The notes under the pieces: model-generated
What the model was told of the DNA's origin: nothing
Databases searched by the model: none
Seen by the model: the letters and a program-made list of their open reading frames with translations, nothing else
Program-made: the position numbers and the translations under genes
Source: Gallionella sp.
GTDB lineage: Bacteria > Pseudomonadota > Gammaproteobacteria > Burkholderiales > Gallionellaceae
Reading direction: 5' to 3'
Length of the DNA: 11,835 nt
Assembly: GCA_030690245.1 (NCBI GenBank)
Contig: JAUYGW010000327.1
Span: 1-11,835 of the forward strand
Part shown: positions 1 through 8,852 of the stretch, in pieces
Layout: each line of letters opens with the position of its first letter
How positions within the stretch are numbered: position 1 is the first letter of the stretch

Positions 1-1434
1 TTTGCGATGATCCCCGACGCGCATGATCTTCATCGTGTTGGTGTGCCCCGATTTGCCCATCGCTTCACCGATGGTCATCACCACCATATCGCCGTCCTTC
101 ACCAGGCGCAGTCCCAGGAGTGTTTCCTCAATCTGGTGCCATTCTTCCAGCTGCCCCCTCGCCTTGGAATGGAACGCGATGGGATGCACGCCGCTGAACA
201 GAGTCACCTTGCTCAATGTTTCCGGCAGCGGGGTCAGCGCGAAAATCGGCACGCCGGCATTCATGCGCGACATCCACAGCGGGGTCGAGCCGGACTGGGT
301 CAACGCGATGATAGCCTTGACCTTGAAATGCGACGCGGCAAACAGCGCGGACATCGCAATCGACTGGTCGATGCGCGTATATTTTTGCTGCACGATGCGG
401 CGGTCGAACACACTCTCTTCCACCTCTTGCTCGGCCTTGAGGCAGATGCGCGCCATGGCTTCGATGGTTTCCACCGGGTAGTCGCCGACCGCCGTTTCTG
501 CCGAGAGCATCACCGCATCGGTGCCGTCCAGCACGGCGTTGGCCACGTCGGAAACTTCCGCCCTTGTTGGGATAGGCGCTGTGATCATCGACTCCATCAT
601 TTGTGTGGCGGTAATCACCAGACGGTTTTTCGCGCGCGCCATCTTGATCATGCGCTTTTGCAGGCCGGGCACGGCCGCATCGCCGACTTCCACGCTCAGA
701 TCGCCGCGCGCGACCATGATGGCGTCGGACGCATCGATAATTTCGCCCAGTGCCGGTATTGCTTCGGCGCGCTCAATCTTGGCCATCAGCATGCTCTTGC
801 CGCCCGCCGCGTGCATCAGCTCGCGCGCCAGGCGCATGTCGTCGCCGTTGCGCGGGAACGACACCGCCAGGTAGTCCGCCTTGATCAGCGCGGCAGTCTT
901 GATGTCTTCCTTGTCCTTGTCGGTCAGCGCCGGTGCAGTCAGACCGCCGCCTTTGCGGTTGAGCCCCTTGTTGTTCGACAGCACGCCGCCGCGCACCACC
1001 TTGCAAACGATTTCGTGGCCTTTGACTTCGACGACATCGAATTCGAGCATGCCGTCGTTGAGCAACAGCACCGAACCCTTGCCGACGTCCCTGGGCAAGT
1101 CCTTGTAATCCAGCCCGACGCGCTCCTGATTGCCCAGCCCGTCGAGCTCGGCATCGAGAATGAAAATGTCATCCTTGTTCAGGACGATCTTGCCGTTCTC
1201 AAACTTGCGCACGCGGATCTTCGGACCTTGCAGGTCGGCCAGGATACCCACGGTGCGGCCTACCACTGCCGCTGCCGCACGCACCGTTTCGGCGCGCTTA
1301 ACATGATCCTGCACCGAGCCATGCGAAAAATTCATCCGCACCAGATCGACTCCGGCGCGGATCATCTGCTCGAGGACTTGCTGGTCGCTCGAAGCGGGAC
1401 CCAGCGTTGCGACTATTTTGGTTCTACGTAGCAT
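1..1434 (-). CDS. pyk: Pyruvate kinase, 3' end cut by the window edge
   Basis: Pyruvate kinase transfers phosphate from phosphoenolpyruvate to ADP, giving pyruvate and ATP, as the last step of glycolysis in the cytoplasm. Reading the minus strand from an ATG at 1434 gives 478 residues with no stop before the window edge. Visible motifs are the N-terminal TKIVATLGPASS (residues 5-16), RMNFSHG (33-39), DLQGPKIR (67-74), the active-site KIERAEAI with the catalytic Lys at 219, MVARGDLSVE (240-249), TQMMESMI and the effector-domain GTDAVMLSAET. The C-terminal GKSGHTNTMKIMRVGD is typical of the family end, so probably only a few residues are missing. The start codon lies two bases after the pgk stop and has no strong Shine-Dalgarno sequence, which suggests translational coupling to pgk. 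It is the last visible gene of the tkt-gap-pgk-pyk cluster. The family assignment is firm; which allosteric effectors it answers to cannot be read here. Confidence 0.96.
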   Translation of the reverse strand, partial: MLRRTKIVATLGPASSDQQVLEQMIRAGVDLVRMNFSHGSVQDHVKRAETVRAAAAVVGRTVGILADLQGPKIRVRKFENGKIVLNKDDIFILDAELDGLGNQERVGLDYKDLPRDVGKGSVLLLNDGMLEFDVVEVKGHEIVCKVVRGGVLSNNKGLNRKGGGLTAPALTDKDKEDIKTAALIKADYLAVSFPRNGDDMRLARELMHAAGGKSMLMAKIERAEAIPALGEIIDASDAIMVARGDLSVEVGDAAVPGLQKRMIKMARAKNRLVITATQMMESMITAPIPTRAEVSDVANAVLDGTDAVMLSAETAVGDYPVETIEAMARICLKAEQEVEESVFDRRIVQQKYTRIDQSIAMSALFAASHFKVKAIIALTQSGSTPLWMSRMNAGVPIFALTPLPETLSKVTLFSGVHPIAFHSKARGQLEEWHQIEETLLGLRLVKDGDMVVMTIGEAMGKSGHTNTMKIMRVGDHRK

Positions 1435-1436
1435 AT

Positions 1437-2657
1437 TTATTTGCATGTGCAGCCGCTGCCGCAACCTTCGGACAAATTCTGTGCCGCACGCTGTTCCAGG
1501 ATTTCTACCGCCGGCAATTTTTTGCCCTCGAGGAATTCCAGGAAAGCACCACCCGCAGTAGAGATATAAGACACCTTGTCATAGATGCCGTACTTCTGGA
1601 TCGCGGCGATAGTGTCGCCGCCGCCCGCCAGCGTGAACGCCTGGGTTTCCGCGATCGCCGTGGCGATCTTCTTGGTGCCTTCGCCGAACTGGTCGAACTC
1701 GAACACCCCGACCGGGCCGTTCCACACCACCGTCCCCGCCTTCATGATGATGTCGGCTATTTCTTGCGCGGACTTGGGGCCGATGTCGAAGATCATGTCG
1801 TCGTCGGCCACCTCGGCGGCATCCTTCAGTACCGCAGGTTCATTCGAGTCGAATTTCTTGCCGACCACCACGTCCACAGCGATGGGTATGGAAGCGCCGC
1901 GCGCCTGCATCTTCTGCATCAGGCTCTGTGCGGTCGGCACCAGATCGTCCTCGCACAGCGACTTGCCGACGTTTTTGCCCGCCGCCTTGAGGAAGGTGTT
2001 GGCGATACCGCCGCCGACCACCAGTTGTTCGCACTTGTCGGACAGCGATTCCAACACCGTTAGTTTTGTCGATACCTTGCTGCCGCCGACGATGGCCACC
2101 ATCGGGCGCGCCGGGTCGAGCAGCGCCTTGGTCAGCGCGTCAAGTTCTTCGGTCAGCAGGATGCCGGCCGCCGCGACCGGCGCGTACTTCGCCACGCCGT
2201 GGGTCGACGCTTCGGCGCGATGCGCGGTGCCGAAAGCATCCATCACGAACACGTCGCACAGGGCTGCGTATTTCCTCGCGGTCTCCTCGGCGTTCTTCTT
2301 TTCGCCCTTGTTGAAGCGGCAGTTCTCCAGCAACACCAATTCGCCCTCGGCAACATCGAAGCCGCCGTTCACCCAATCCTTGATCAGGCGCACCGGCTTG
2401 CCCAGCTTGTTGGCGATGACGTTGGCAACCGGCTTGAGCGAGTTTTCTTCGGAATAAACGCCTTCTTCCGGGCGTCCCAGATGGGAGGTCACCATCACGC
2501 GCGCGCCGGCCTTCAACGCAAACTCGATCGTCGCCATCGATGCGGTGATGCGCGCATCGGAGGTGACTTTGCCGTCCTTGACGGGCACGTTGAGATCCGA
2601 ACGAATCAGAACGAGCTTGCCAAAAAGGGCCATATTGGTCATTTTAATTACTGACAT
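1437..2657 (-). CDS. pgk: Phosphoglycerate kinase with a cysteine-containing C-terminal tail
   Basis: Phosphoglycerate kinase interconverts 1,3-bisphosphoglycerate plus ADP with 3-phosphoglycerate plus ATP; it acts in glycolysis, gluconeogenesis and the Calvin cycle. The 406-residue product shows the substrate-binding DLNVP (21-25) and HLGRP (59-63), AFGTAHR (141-147), GGSKVSTK (191-198), the nucleotide-binding WNGPVGVFE (312-320), GGGDT (345-349) and STAGG (366-370). The ATG at 2657 has a GGAG Shine-Dalgarno sequence (minus strand of 2664-2667) six bases upstream. Length is slightly above the usual 390-400 because of a tail after about residue 390 that reads [16 protein letters not shown], with Cys at 399, 403 and 405. 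I do not recall this tail as part of the standard family. The gene sits between gap and pyk, as in many proteobacterial operons for central carbon metabolism. Confidence 0.97.
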   Translation of the reverse strand: MSVIKMTNMALFGKLVLIRSDLNVPVKDGKVTSDARITASMATIEFALKAGARVMVTSHLGRPEEGVYSEENSLKPVANVIANKLGKPVRLIKDWVNGGFDVAEGELVLLENCRFNKGEKKNAEETARKYAALCDVFVMDAFGTAHRAEASTHGVAKYAPVAAAGILLTEELDALTKALLDPARPMVAIVGGSKVSTKLTVLESLSDKCEQLVVGGGIANTFLKAAGKNVGKSLCEDDLVPTAQSLMQKMQARGASIPIAVDVVVGKKFDSNEPAVLKDAAEVADDDMIFDIGPKSAQEIADIIMKAGTVVWNGPVGVFEFDQFGEGTKKIATAIAETQAFTLAGGGDTIAAIQKYGIYDKVSYISTAGGAFLEFLEGKKLPAVEILEQRAAQNLSEGCGSGCTCK

Positions 2658-2679
2658 TTTCTACTCCATGAAAAGCGGA

Positions 2680-2761
2680 AAGTGGTGAGTGGGAAGTGGA
2701 ACGGCACTTCGTGCCTCAGTGGGAAGCGTGAAACCCACTTTCTACTTCCTACTCCCCACTC
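2680..2761 (-). repeat. Imperfect inverted-repeat hairpin in the gap-pgk spacer
   Basis: The 109-bp gap-pgk spacer is filled by purine-rich repeats. The outer arms are 2680-2699 and 2742-2761; about 16 of 20 positions pair by Watson-Crick rules, and one more as G-T. Inside are a perfect five-bp stem, GGCAC-TTC-GTGCC (2703-2715), and a six-bp stem, AGTGGG/CCCACT (2718-2723 and 2734-2739). The nine-base word AGTGGGAAG occurs twice, at 2688-2696 and 2718-2726. The outer hairpin and the AGTGGG/CCCACT stem compete for nearby sequence. There is no T-run after the stem, so this does not look like an intrinsic terminator. It could be a dispersed intergenic repeat or an mRNA-processing or stabilising structure; function is inference. 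Confidence 0.7.
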
Positions 2762-2766
2762 TCTAA

Positions 2767-3786
<1,020 letters not shown>

Positions 3787-3823
3787 TTAAGAATTTATTC
3801 CGTCGCAATAGGCTCGCGCCATT

Positions 3824-5845
3824 TCATGCGCCAATAACTTTTTTCACCGCCGCCACCACGTTGGCGGCGGTGATGCCGAAGTGCTTGAATAGTTCCGGCG
3901 CCGGTGCGGATTCGCCGAAGCAATCCATCCCCACGACCGCGCCGTCCAGCCCGACATACTTGTACCAGCCGCTGGTCACGCCCGCTTCGACTGCCACGCG
4001 CTTCACGCCTCCCGGCAACACGCTGTCCCGGTAAGCCTGATCCTGTTTGTCGAACACGTTGGTGGACGGCATTGACACCACGCGCACGCTGACGCCTTCG
4101 GTAGCCAGTGCTTTCTGCGCCTCCAATGCCAGCGATACTTCCGAGCCCGTTGCGATAATGATTGCCTGCATCTTGCCGCCCGGCGCTTCGGACAACACGT
4201 AAGCGCCGTTGCGGATGCTGGCGATTTTCACCGTATCGCGCTTCTGGAATGCCAGGTTCTGGCGGCTGAAAATCAGGCTGCTTGGTCCGTCCTTGCGCTC
4301 GACGGCGGCGGCCCAGGCGACAACGGATTCAACCGTGTCGCAGGGACGCCACACTTCCATGTTGGGAATATAGCGCAGCGTGGCGGTTTGCTCGACCGGC
4401 TGGTGCGTCGGGCCGTCCTCGCCGAGGCCGATGGAGTCGTGGGTGAACACGTAGATCACGCGCTGCTTCATCAAGGCGGACATGCGCAACGCATTGCGCG
4501 CATATTCCGAGAACATCAGGAAGGTGCCGCCGAACGGCAAGAAACCGCCGTGCAAGGCCATGCCGTTCATGATGTGCGACATGCCGAATTCGCGCACGCC
4601 ATAGCTGATGTAGTTGCCGGTGGACTTGCCGCGGATGTGCTTGCAGCCTGTCCAGTTGGTCAGGTTGGAGCCGGTCAGGTCGGCCGAACCGCCGAGGAAT
4701 TCCGGCAATGCCGGAGCCAGCGCGTTGATGGCATTTTGCGAAGCCTTGCGGGTCGCGATGGTTTCAGCTTTCTCGTTGATCGCCGAGATAACTCCGTCAA
4801 TATGAGCCGGCCAGTTGAAAGGCAGTTCCCCCTTGATGCGGCGCACAAATTCGGCAGCTTCTTTCGGGAATGCATTGTGATACTCGACAAACTTGTTGTT
4901 CCACAGTTTTTCCAGGCCTTCGCCCTTGGTGCGCGCATCCCAGGCTTCATACACATGCGCGGGGATTTCGAACGGCGGATATTTCCAGCCGATGTGCTCG
5001 CGCGTCGCGGCCACTTCGGCATCGCCCAGCGCGGCGCCGTGCACGTCATGCGTGCCCGACTTGTTCGGAGAGCCCGCGCCGATGACGGTCTTGCAGCAGA
5101 TCAGCGTGGGTTTGTCGGTGACGGCCTTGGCGGCGTTGATCGCGGCGTCAATTGCTGCGGAATCATGCCCCTGCACATCGGCGATCACGTGCCAGCCGTA
5201 GGCCTCGAAACGCTTCGGGGTGTCGTCGGTAAACCAGCCGTCCACATGGCCGTCGATCGAGATATCGTTGTCGTCCCAGAACGCGATCAGCTTGCCCAGG
5301 CCCCAGGTGCCGGCCAGCGCACAGGCTTCATGCGAGATCCCCTCCATCATGCAGCCGTCGCCCATGAACACGTAGGTGTGATGGTTGACGATCTCGTGGC
5401 CCGGCTTGTTGAATTCTGCGGCCAGCAGCTTTTCCGCCATCGCCATGCCCACCGCGTTGGTGATCCCCTGGCCGAGCGGGCCGCCGGTGGTTTCCACGCC
5501 CGGCGTATAGCCATATTCGGGATGGCCGGGAGTCTTGGAATGCATCTGGCGGAAACGCTTCAACTCATCCATCGGCAGGTCGTAGCCGGACAAATGCAGC
5601 AGCGCGTAGACCAGCATCGAACCGTGTCCGTTGGACAGGATGAAACGATCGCGGTCGGGCCACTTCGGATTGGCCGGATTGTGGCGCAAATGGCGGTTCC
5701 ACAGCACATCGGCGATTTCCGCCATGCCCATCGGCGCGCCCGGATGGCCGGAGTTTGCCTTTTGCACGGCATCCACTGCCAGCATCCGGATCGCGCCGGT
5801 AATGTCATTAAATTTGGGTGGGTTGATGTTGCGTGTCGCAGCCAT
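3824..5845 (-). CDS. tkt: Transketolase
   Basis: Transketolase is a thiamine-diphosphate enzyme that moves two-carbon ketol units between sugar phosphates in the pentose phosphate pathway and the Calvin cycle. The start chosen is the ATG at 5845, giving 673 residues, usual for the family; it has GGAG at 5855-5858, nine bases upstream, and begins [14 protein letters not shown]. The open frame continues up to a TTG at 5902, but the extra 19 residues look unlike the family. Visible motifs are [10 protein letters not shown] (31-40), the cofactor motif starting GDG at 162-164 and ending at Asn193, the pyrimidine-domain YGVREFGM with the likely catalytic Glu at 419, and the signature [16 protein letters not shown] (468-483). 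It is the first gene of the tkt-gap-pgk-pyk cluster. In autotrophs the same gene is often called cbbT; no RuBisCO or phosphoribulokinase is in this window, so I keep the neutral name. Confidence 0.97.
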   Translation of the reverse strand: MAATRNINPPKFNDITGAIRMLAVDAVQKANSGHPGAPMGMAEIADVLWNRHLRHNPANPKWPDRDRFILSNGHGSMLVYALLHLSGYDLPMDELKRFRQMHSKTPGHPEYGYTPGVETTGGPLGQGITNAVGMAMAEKLLAAEFNKPGHEIVNHHTYVFMGDGCMMEGISHEACALAGTWGLGKLIAFWDDNDISIDGHVDGWFTDDTPKRFEAYGWHVIADVQGHDSAAIDAAINAAKAVTDKPTLICCKTVIGAGSPNKSGTHDVHGAALGDAEVAATREHIGWKYPPFEIPAHVYEAWDARTKGEGLEKLWNNKFVEYHNAFPKEAAEFVRRIKGELPFNWPAHIDGVISAINEKAETIATRKASQNAINALAPALPEFLGGSADLTGSNLTNWTGCKHIRGKSTGNYISYGVREFGMSHIMNGMALHGGFLPFGGTFLMFSEYARNALRMSALMKQRVIYVFTHDSIGLGEDGPTHQPVEQTATLRYIPNMEVWRPCDTVESVVAWAAAVERKDGPSSLIFSRQNLAFQKRDTVKIASIRNGAYVLSEAPGGKMQAIIIATGSEVSLALEAQKALATEGVSVRVVSMPSTNVFDKQDQAYRDSVLPGGVKRVAVEAGVTSGWYKYVGLDGAVVGMDCFGESAPAPELFKHFGITAANVVAAVKKVIGA

Positions 5846-5857
5846 TGCCGTTATCTC

Positions 5858-5869
5858 CAGAATATTCTG
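5858..5869. promoter_or_regulatory. Perfect 12-bp palindrome in the tkt leader
   Basis: CAGAATATTCTG is a perfect 12-bp inverted repeat without a spacer. It lies between the candidate -10 box and the tkt start codon, and its last base on the minus strand is the first G of the tkt Shine-Dalgarno GGAG. It could be a binding site for a dimeric regulator downstream of the promoter, or chance. The regulator, if any, cannot be named from the sequence. Confidence 0.35.
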
Positions 5870-5901
5870 TGGGTTGGTTAGTACATCCATTAAGGTCGGC
5901 A

Positions 5902-5907
5902 ATTATA
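5902..5907 (-). promoter_or_regulatory. Candidate -10 box of the tkt operon promoter
   Basis: A perfect TATAAT lies on the minus strand about 57 bases before the tkt ATG, in the 83-bp gap after ntrX. No good -35 hexamer is present at 16-18 bases upstream (the sequence there is AGGAAG or TAGGAA), and there is no extended TG motif. If real, this promoter may need an activator. The word GCGGTAT occurs twice just upstream or overlapping, 14 bases apart. No clear intrinsic terminator for ntrX is seen in this gap. Confidence 0.4.
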
Positions 5908-5928
5908 CCGCAGCACCGATACCGCTTC

Positions 5929-6579
5929 CTACTGTGATTCGTTTTCACCGCCTTTTTTGAGGAATTTGATGCCCAATTGCTTGAGTTTGCGGTAAAGATG
6001 GGTGCGCTCAAGGCCGACCTTTTCGGCGACCCGCATGACGTTGCCGGCCTCTTTGCGCAAATGGTAATCGAAGTAGAGCGCATCGAAATGCTCGCGTGCT
6101 TCACGCAGCGGCAGGTCGAGCGGCAAGGAAAAATGCTGCACCATCCCGTCGATATCCAGGGTGATTTTCTGGTTTTGCGCTTCGGCTTGCTGTGCCTGCG
6201 GCTTGGGCGCGCCCTCCTTGATTGCCTTGGCGATGGTACTGAGCAGCTTTTGCAGCGCGATGGGTTTTTCCAGGAAGTCTACCGCGCCGATGCGCGTCGC
6301 CTCGACCGCCGTTTCAATGGTGCCGTGGCCCGACATCATCACGACAGGCATGGTCAGCAAATCCTGTTCGACCCATTCCTTGAGCAGGGCTACGCCGTCG
6401 GTGTCCGGCATCCAGATGTCGAGCAGCACCATATCCGGCTCGAATTCGTTGCGGAAAGCGCGTGCCTGGGCGGCATTTTCCGCCAAATGCACCTGATAAC
6501 CCTCGTCAAACAGGATTTCCGACAGCAATTCGCGGATGCCGATTTCATCATCCACCACCAATATTTGTTTGCTTGCCAT
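5929..6579 (-). CDS. ntrX: Short NtrX-like response regulator (receiver plus Fis-type HTH)
   Basis: This is a two-component response regulator, expected to be phosphorylated by the NtrY-like kinase encoded just upstream and to bind DNA. Of its 216 residues, about 1-120 form a receiver domain: acidic pair Asp10-Asp11, phospho-acceptor Asp54 in LLDIWMPD, Ser83 in MMSGHG and Lys105 in FLEKP. A Gln/Ala-rich linker (about 125-137) follows, then a Fis-type helix-turn-helix at about 165-208 (EAGNVMRVAEKVGLERTHLYRKLKQLGI). The AAA+ sigma-54 activation domain of classical NtrX, with its GAFTGA loop, is absent, so it should not activate sigma-54 polymerase directly. The ATG at 6579 has AGAGG seven bases upstream, inside an inverted-repeat arm. 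The symbol follows family and position; the regulated genes are unknown. By architecture it also resembles short PrrA/ActR-type regulators. Confidence 0.85.
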   Translation of the reverse strand: MASKQILVVDDEIGIRELLSEILFDEGYQVHLAENAAQARAFRNEFEPDMVLLDIWMPDTDGVALLKEWVEQDLLTMPVVMMSGHGTIETAVEATRIGAVDFLEKPIALQKLLSTIAKAIKEGAPKPQAQQAEAQNQKITLDIDGMVQHFSLPLDLPLREAREHFDALYFDYHLRKEAGNVMRVAEKVGLERTHLYRKLKQLGIKFLKKGGENESQ

Positions 6580-6586
6580 TTGGGAG

Positions 6587-6591
6587 CCTCT
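6587..6591 (-). promoter_or_regulatory. ntrX Shine-Dalgarno site inside an inverted-repeat arm
   Basis: AGAGG on the minus strand lies seven bases before the ntrX ATG and is the only good ribosome binding site there. The same bases are the outer end of a 23-bp inverted-repeat arm, so they would be base-paired if the whole spacer RNA folded. This could lower ntrX translation relative to ntrY; that effect is inferred. Confidence 0.5.
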
Positions 6592-6718
6592 AGAAATTTG
6601 TTTTACGGGATGAAGCGCAAGGAGCCGCGCAGCGAACGACGAGACATATCAAATGGATAGGCGAGGAGTGAGCGAGCACGCGACACCGTGATTCGCCCGT
6701 AAAACAGATTTATAGAGG
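6587..6718. repeat. 132-bp MITE-like element with 23-bp terminal inverted repeats
   Basis: The arms 6587-6609 and 6696-6718 are reverse complements at 21 of 23 positions; each holds CCTCTA at the outside and GTTTTACGGG on the inside. They enclose 86 bp of GC-richer sequence that includes two loosely similar stretches (CGTGCTCGCTCACTCCTCGC and CGTTCGCTGCGCGGCTCCTT on the minus strand). The element fills almost all of the 145-bp ntrY-ntrX gap and carries no plausible gene. No clear target-site duplication flanks it. It may be a non-autonomous mobile element or a dispersed palindromic repeat; the lack of a T-run argues against a simple terminator. Confidence 0.75.
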
Positions 6719-6724
6719 TTTCCA

Positions 6725-8845
6725 TTATGTCTCCTCAGCCAGCGGCAGATATATATTGACCTGCGCTCCGACACTCACGTTATTTTCAATGCTGATGCGC
6801 CCGCCGTGCTCTTCCGCTATTTTTTTCACGATCGCCAGCCCCAGCCCGGTGCCTTTGCTCTTGGTCGTCACGTACGGCTCGAAGGCGCGCGACAGCACAT
6901 TCTCCGGAAAGCCTGTGCCATTATCCTCGACGCACAGTTGAATCTCTTCCTGATGCAGCGTAGTGCTCAGCGTTATTTGAGGCTGAGCGACACCCTGCAA
7001 CGCATCCTGCGCATTCTGCAGCAGGTTGTGAATGACCTGGCGCAAACGGGTTGCGTCGCCATTGACCTCGCTGCATGGCGCTTCCAGTTTCAGCACAAGG
7101 GGGATGGCATTCGCCTCATATAAACCCAGCACTTCCCTGATCAGCTGGTGCATATCCAGGCGCGCCAGCTTCAACGCCGGGCCGCGCGCATAGTCGGCAA
7201 AATCGCTCACCATGTTTTTCATCGCGCCGACCTGGCTGACGATGGTTTGCGTGGCGCGCTGCAGCAGTTGCGCGTCTTCTTCATCGAGCTTGCCGCCAAG
7301 CTTGTGCTGCAACCGCTCCGCCGAAAGCTGGATCGGCGTGAGCGGATTCTTGATTTCATGAGCGAGGCGGCGCGCCACCTCGCCCCAGGCCGCCTGCCGC
7401 TCCGCCCGCAGCAGATGGCTGATGTCATCGAACACGACCACATAACCCGCTTCTCCGCCCTGCGGCAGGCGCGTGCCGCGCATCAGCAATATCTGGTTGC
7501 CGTTCTTGCTCAGGCGCTCGATCTGGCGCTGCCATTCACAGTTGGTCGCCTCGCCAAAAGCCTCCATGATGGTGTGACAGAACGGCCTCAGCAGGCTGTA
7601 CTTTTCGGCGATCTGGCTCAACGACATGCGCTGCATTTCCTGCAACGGCGCGGCGAGAATCTGCGCCGCACTGGTGTTCACCGAACGCAGGCGCAATTCA
7701 TCGTCCAGCGCCAGCACGCCGGAAGACAGGTGGGTCAGCACGCTTTCCAGGTGGCCTTTGGCGCTTTCCACCTCGCGCTGCTGCTGCTCGCTGGCCTGCT
7801 TCGCCTCATACAACTGCTGCGTCATCTGGTTGAACAAGCCGGTCAGCGCGCCCAGTTCGTCGCTGCTTTGTATCGGGTATTGGCCGGTAAAGTCGCCTTG
7901 CGCCACCGCGCGCGTGCCTTCCGCGAGCGCTTCCAGCGAGGAGCCCAGCCGCCCGCTGATGAAAAACGCCGCCGATACCGCCGTCAACAGCACGACCAAT
8001 AGCGACAGCGTCAAGGTGATCGCGTACAGCCGCTTCAATCCGAGGCGCGACAGCGTCAGCTCCTGATAATCGCGATACACCGCCTGCACGGTCTCGGCAT
8101 CCGCTTCGATCTGTTTCGGCACCGGCTGGGTGAATTGCAGCACATATTGCCCGCCCGCATGCGTGTTGGAGTTCACCCTTACCAGCGCGCGCAGCGTCAA
8201 CCCCTTGTTCGGCAGGGTATCGATCACCGCATATTCGCCCTTGTCCAGGGCCGAACGCAGCAAATCGCCATCGGGCATTGCCGGCAATAGCGCATTGCCG
8301 CTGGAGGAAAAGGCAACCACATTTCCTTTGGCGGTAAACAATGCCGCCTCCTGCGCCACATTGACATCGATCAACTGATCCAGCGCGCGCTGATATTGAC
8401 CCGGCTGTTTCTCCGCCACCAGCAGGGCGATGAACTGGGTCTTTTTGGTCAGCTCTTTCAGGCTGTTGTCGAGGCCGCTCCTGCCGAGGTTGAGCCCGCC
8501 CTCCAGCGCCTTCTCGACGCGCACGTCGAACCACGACTCGATGCTTTTGCCGAGGAAATTCACCGATACCACATAGACCAGCATGCCGGGCAGAACGGCG
8601 ATCAGCGTGAAAAAAACCACCAGGCGCAGCGTGAGCCTGGCGCCGAAAACCTTGTTCCTGAGCTTGCTGCGCAGGCGTATGAGCTGGAAGCCGACCAATC
8701 CCGCCAGGCTCAACGCGAATAGGCCGGTCAGCCCGAGCAGCACGTAATAATTGATGGAAAACACGCTGGTATTGGTGCTGCTGCTGGATAGCAGATACAG
8801 CAGCGTGCTGCCAACGGCGATGCTGATGAGGTTCAGGTATTTCAC
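6725..8845 (-). CDS. ntrY: NtrY-family membrane sensor histidine kinase
   Basis: This inner-membrane kinase should sense a signal and phosphorylate the response regulator encoded downstream. Its 706 residues show hydrophobic segments at about 5-20, 32-55 and 74-97, a region of about 180 residues probably in the periplasm, and a further membrane segment at about 274-297. A HAMP domain (about 298-350) and a PAS-like domain (about 365-480) follow. The histidine kinase core has its H-box RRLAHEIKNP with the phospho-acceptor His496, an N-box HNLLQNAQDAL (606-616), the ATP-binding DNGTGF (641-646) and GTGLGLAIV (665-673). The start is a GTG at 8845, seven bases after the DUF4390 stop, with GGAG upstream. 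This layout is that of NtrY, linked in other bacteria to nitrogen or redox and respiratory control; the signal here is unknown. Confidence 0.92.
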   Translation of the reverse strand: MKYLNLISIAVGSTLLYLLSSSSTNTSVFSINYYVLLGLTGLFALSLAGLVGFQLIRLRSKLRNKVFGARLTLRLVVFFTLIAVLPGMLVYVVSVNFLGKSIESWFDVRVEKALEGGLNLGRSGLDNSLKELTKKTQFIALLVAEKQPGQYQRALDQLIDVNVAQEAALFTAKGNVVAFSSSGNALLPAMPDGDLLRSALDKGEYAVIDTLPNKGLTLRALVRVNSNTHAGGQYVLQFTQPVPKQIEADAETVQAVYRDYQELTLSRLGLKRLYAITLTLSLLVVLLTAVSAAFFISGRLGSSLEALAEGTRAVAQGDFTGQYPIQSSDELGALTGLFNQMTQQLYEAKQASEQQQREVESAKGHLESVLTHLSSGVLALDDELRLRSVNTSAAQILAAPLQEMQRMSLSQIAEKYSLLRPFCHTIMEAFGEATNCEWQRQIERLSKNGNQILLMRGTRLPQGGEAGYVVVFDDISHLLRAERQAAWGEVARRLAHEIKNPLTPIQLSAERLQHKLGGKLDEEDAQLLQRATQTIVSQVGAMKNMVSDFADYARGPALKLARLDMHQLIREVLGLYEANAIPLVLKLEAPCSEVNGDATRLRQVIHNLLQNAQDALQGVAQPQITLSTTLHQEEIQLCVEDNGTGFPENVLSRAFEPYVTTKSKGTGLGLAIVKKIAEEHGGRISIENNVSVGAQVNIYLPLAEET

Positions 8846-8852
8846 CGCGCCG

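Noticed and set aside
7..1431. A 474-codon open frame on the plus strand opposite pyk
   Set aside because: It is codon-aligned antisense to a clear pyruvate kinase and its protein is rich in His, Arg and Gln without any known motif, as expected for a GC-rich shadow frame.
2703..2715. GGCAC-TTC-GTGCC hairpin as an intrinsic terminator after gap
   Set aside because: The stem is short and has no following T-run on either strand.
4388..5881. A 497-codon open frame on the plus strand opposite tkt
   Set aside because: It lies wholly antisense to transketolase, whose motifs are all intact, and shows no domain that I recognise.
5846..5902. A longer transketolase beginning at TTG 5902 or ATG 5890
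   Set aside because: The added residues are unlike the family N-terminus, the TTG overlaps the candidate -10 box, and the ATG at 5845 has a good Shine-Dalgarno site.
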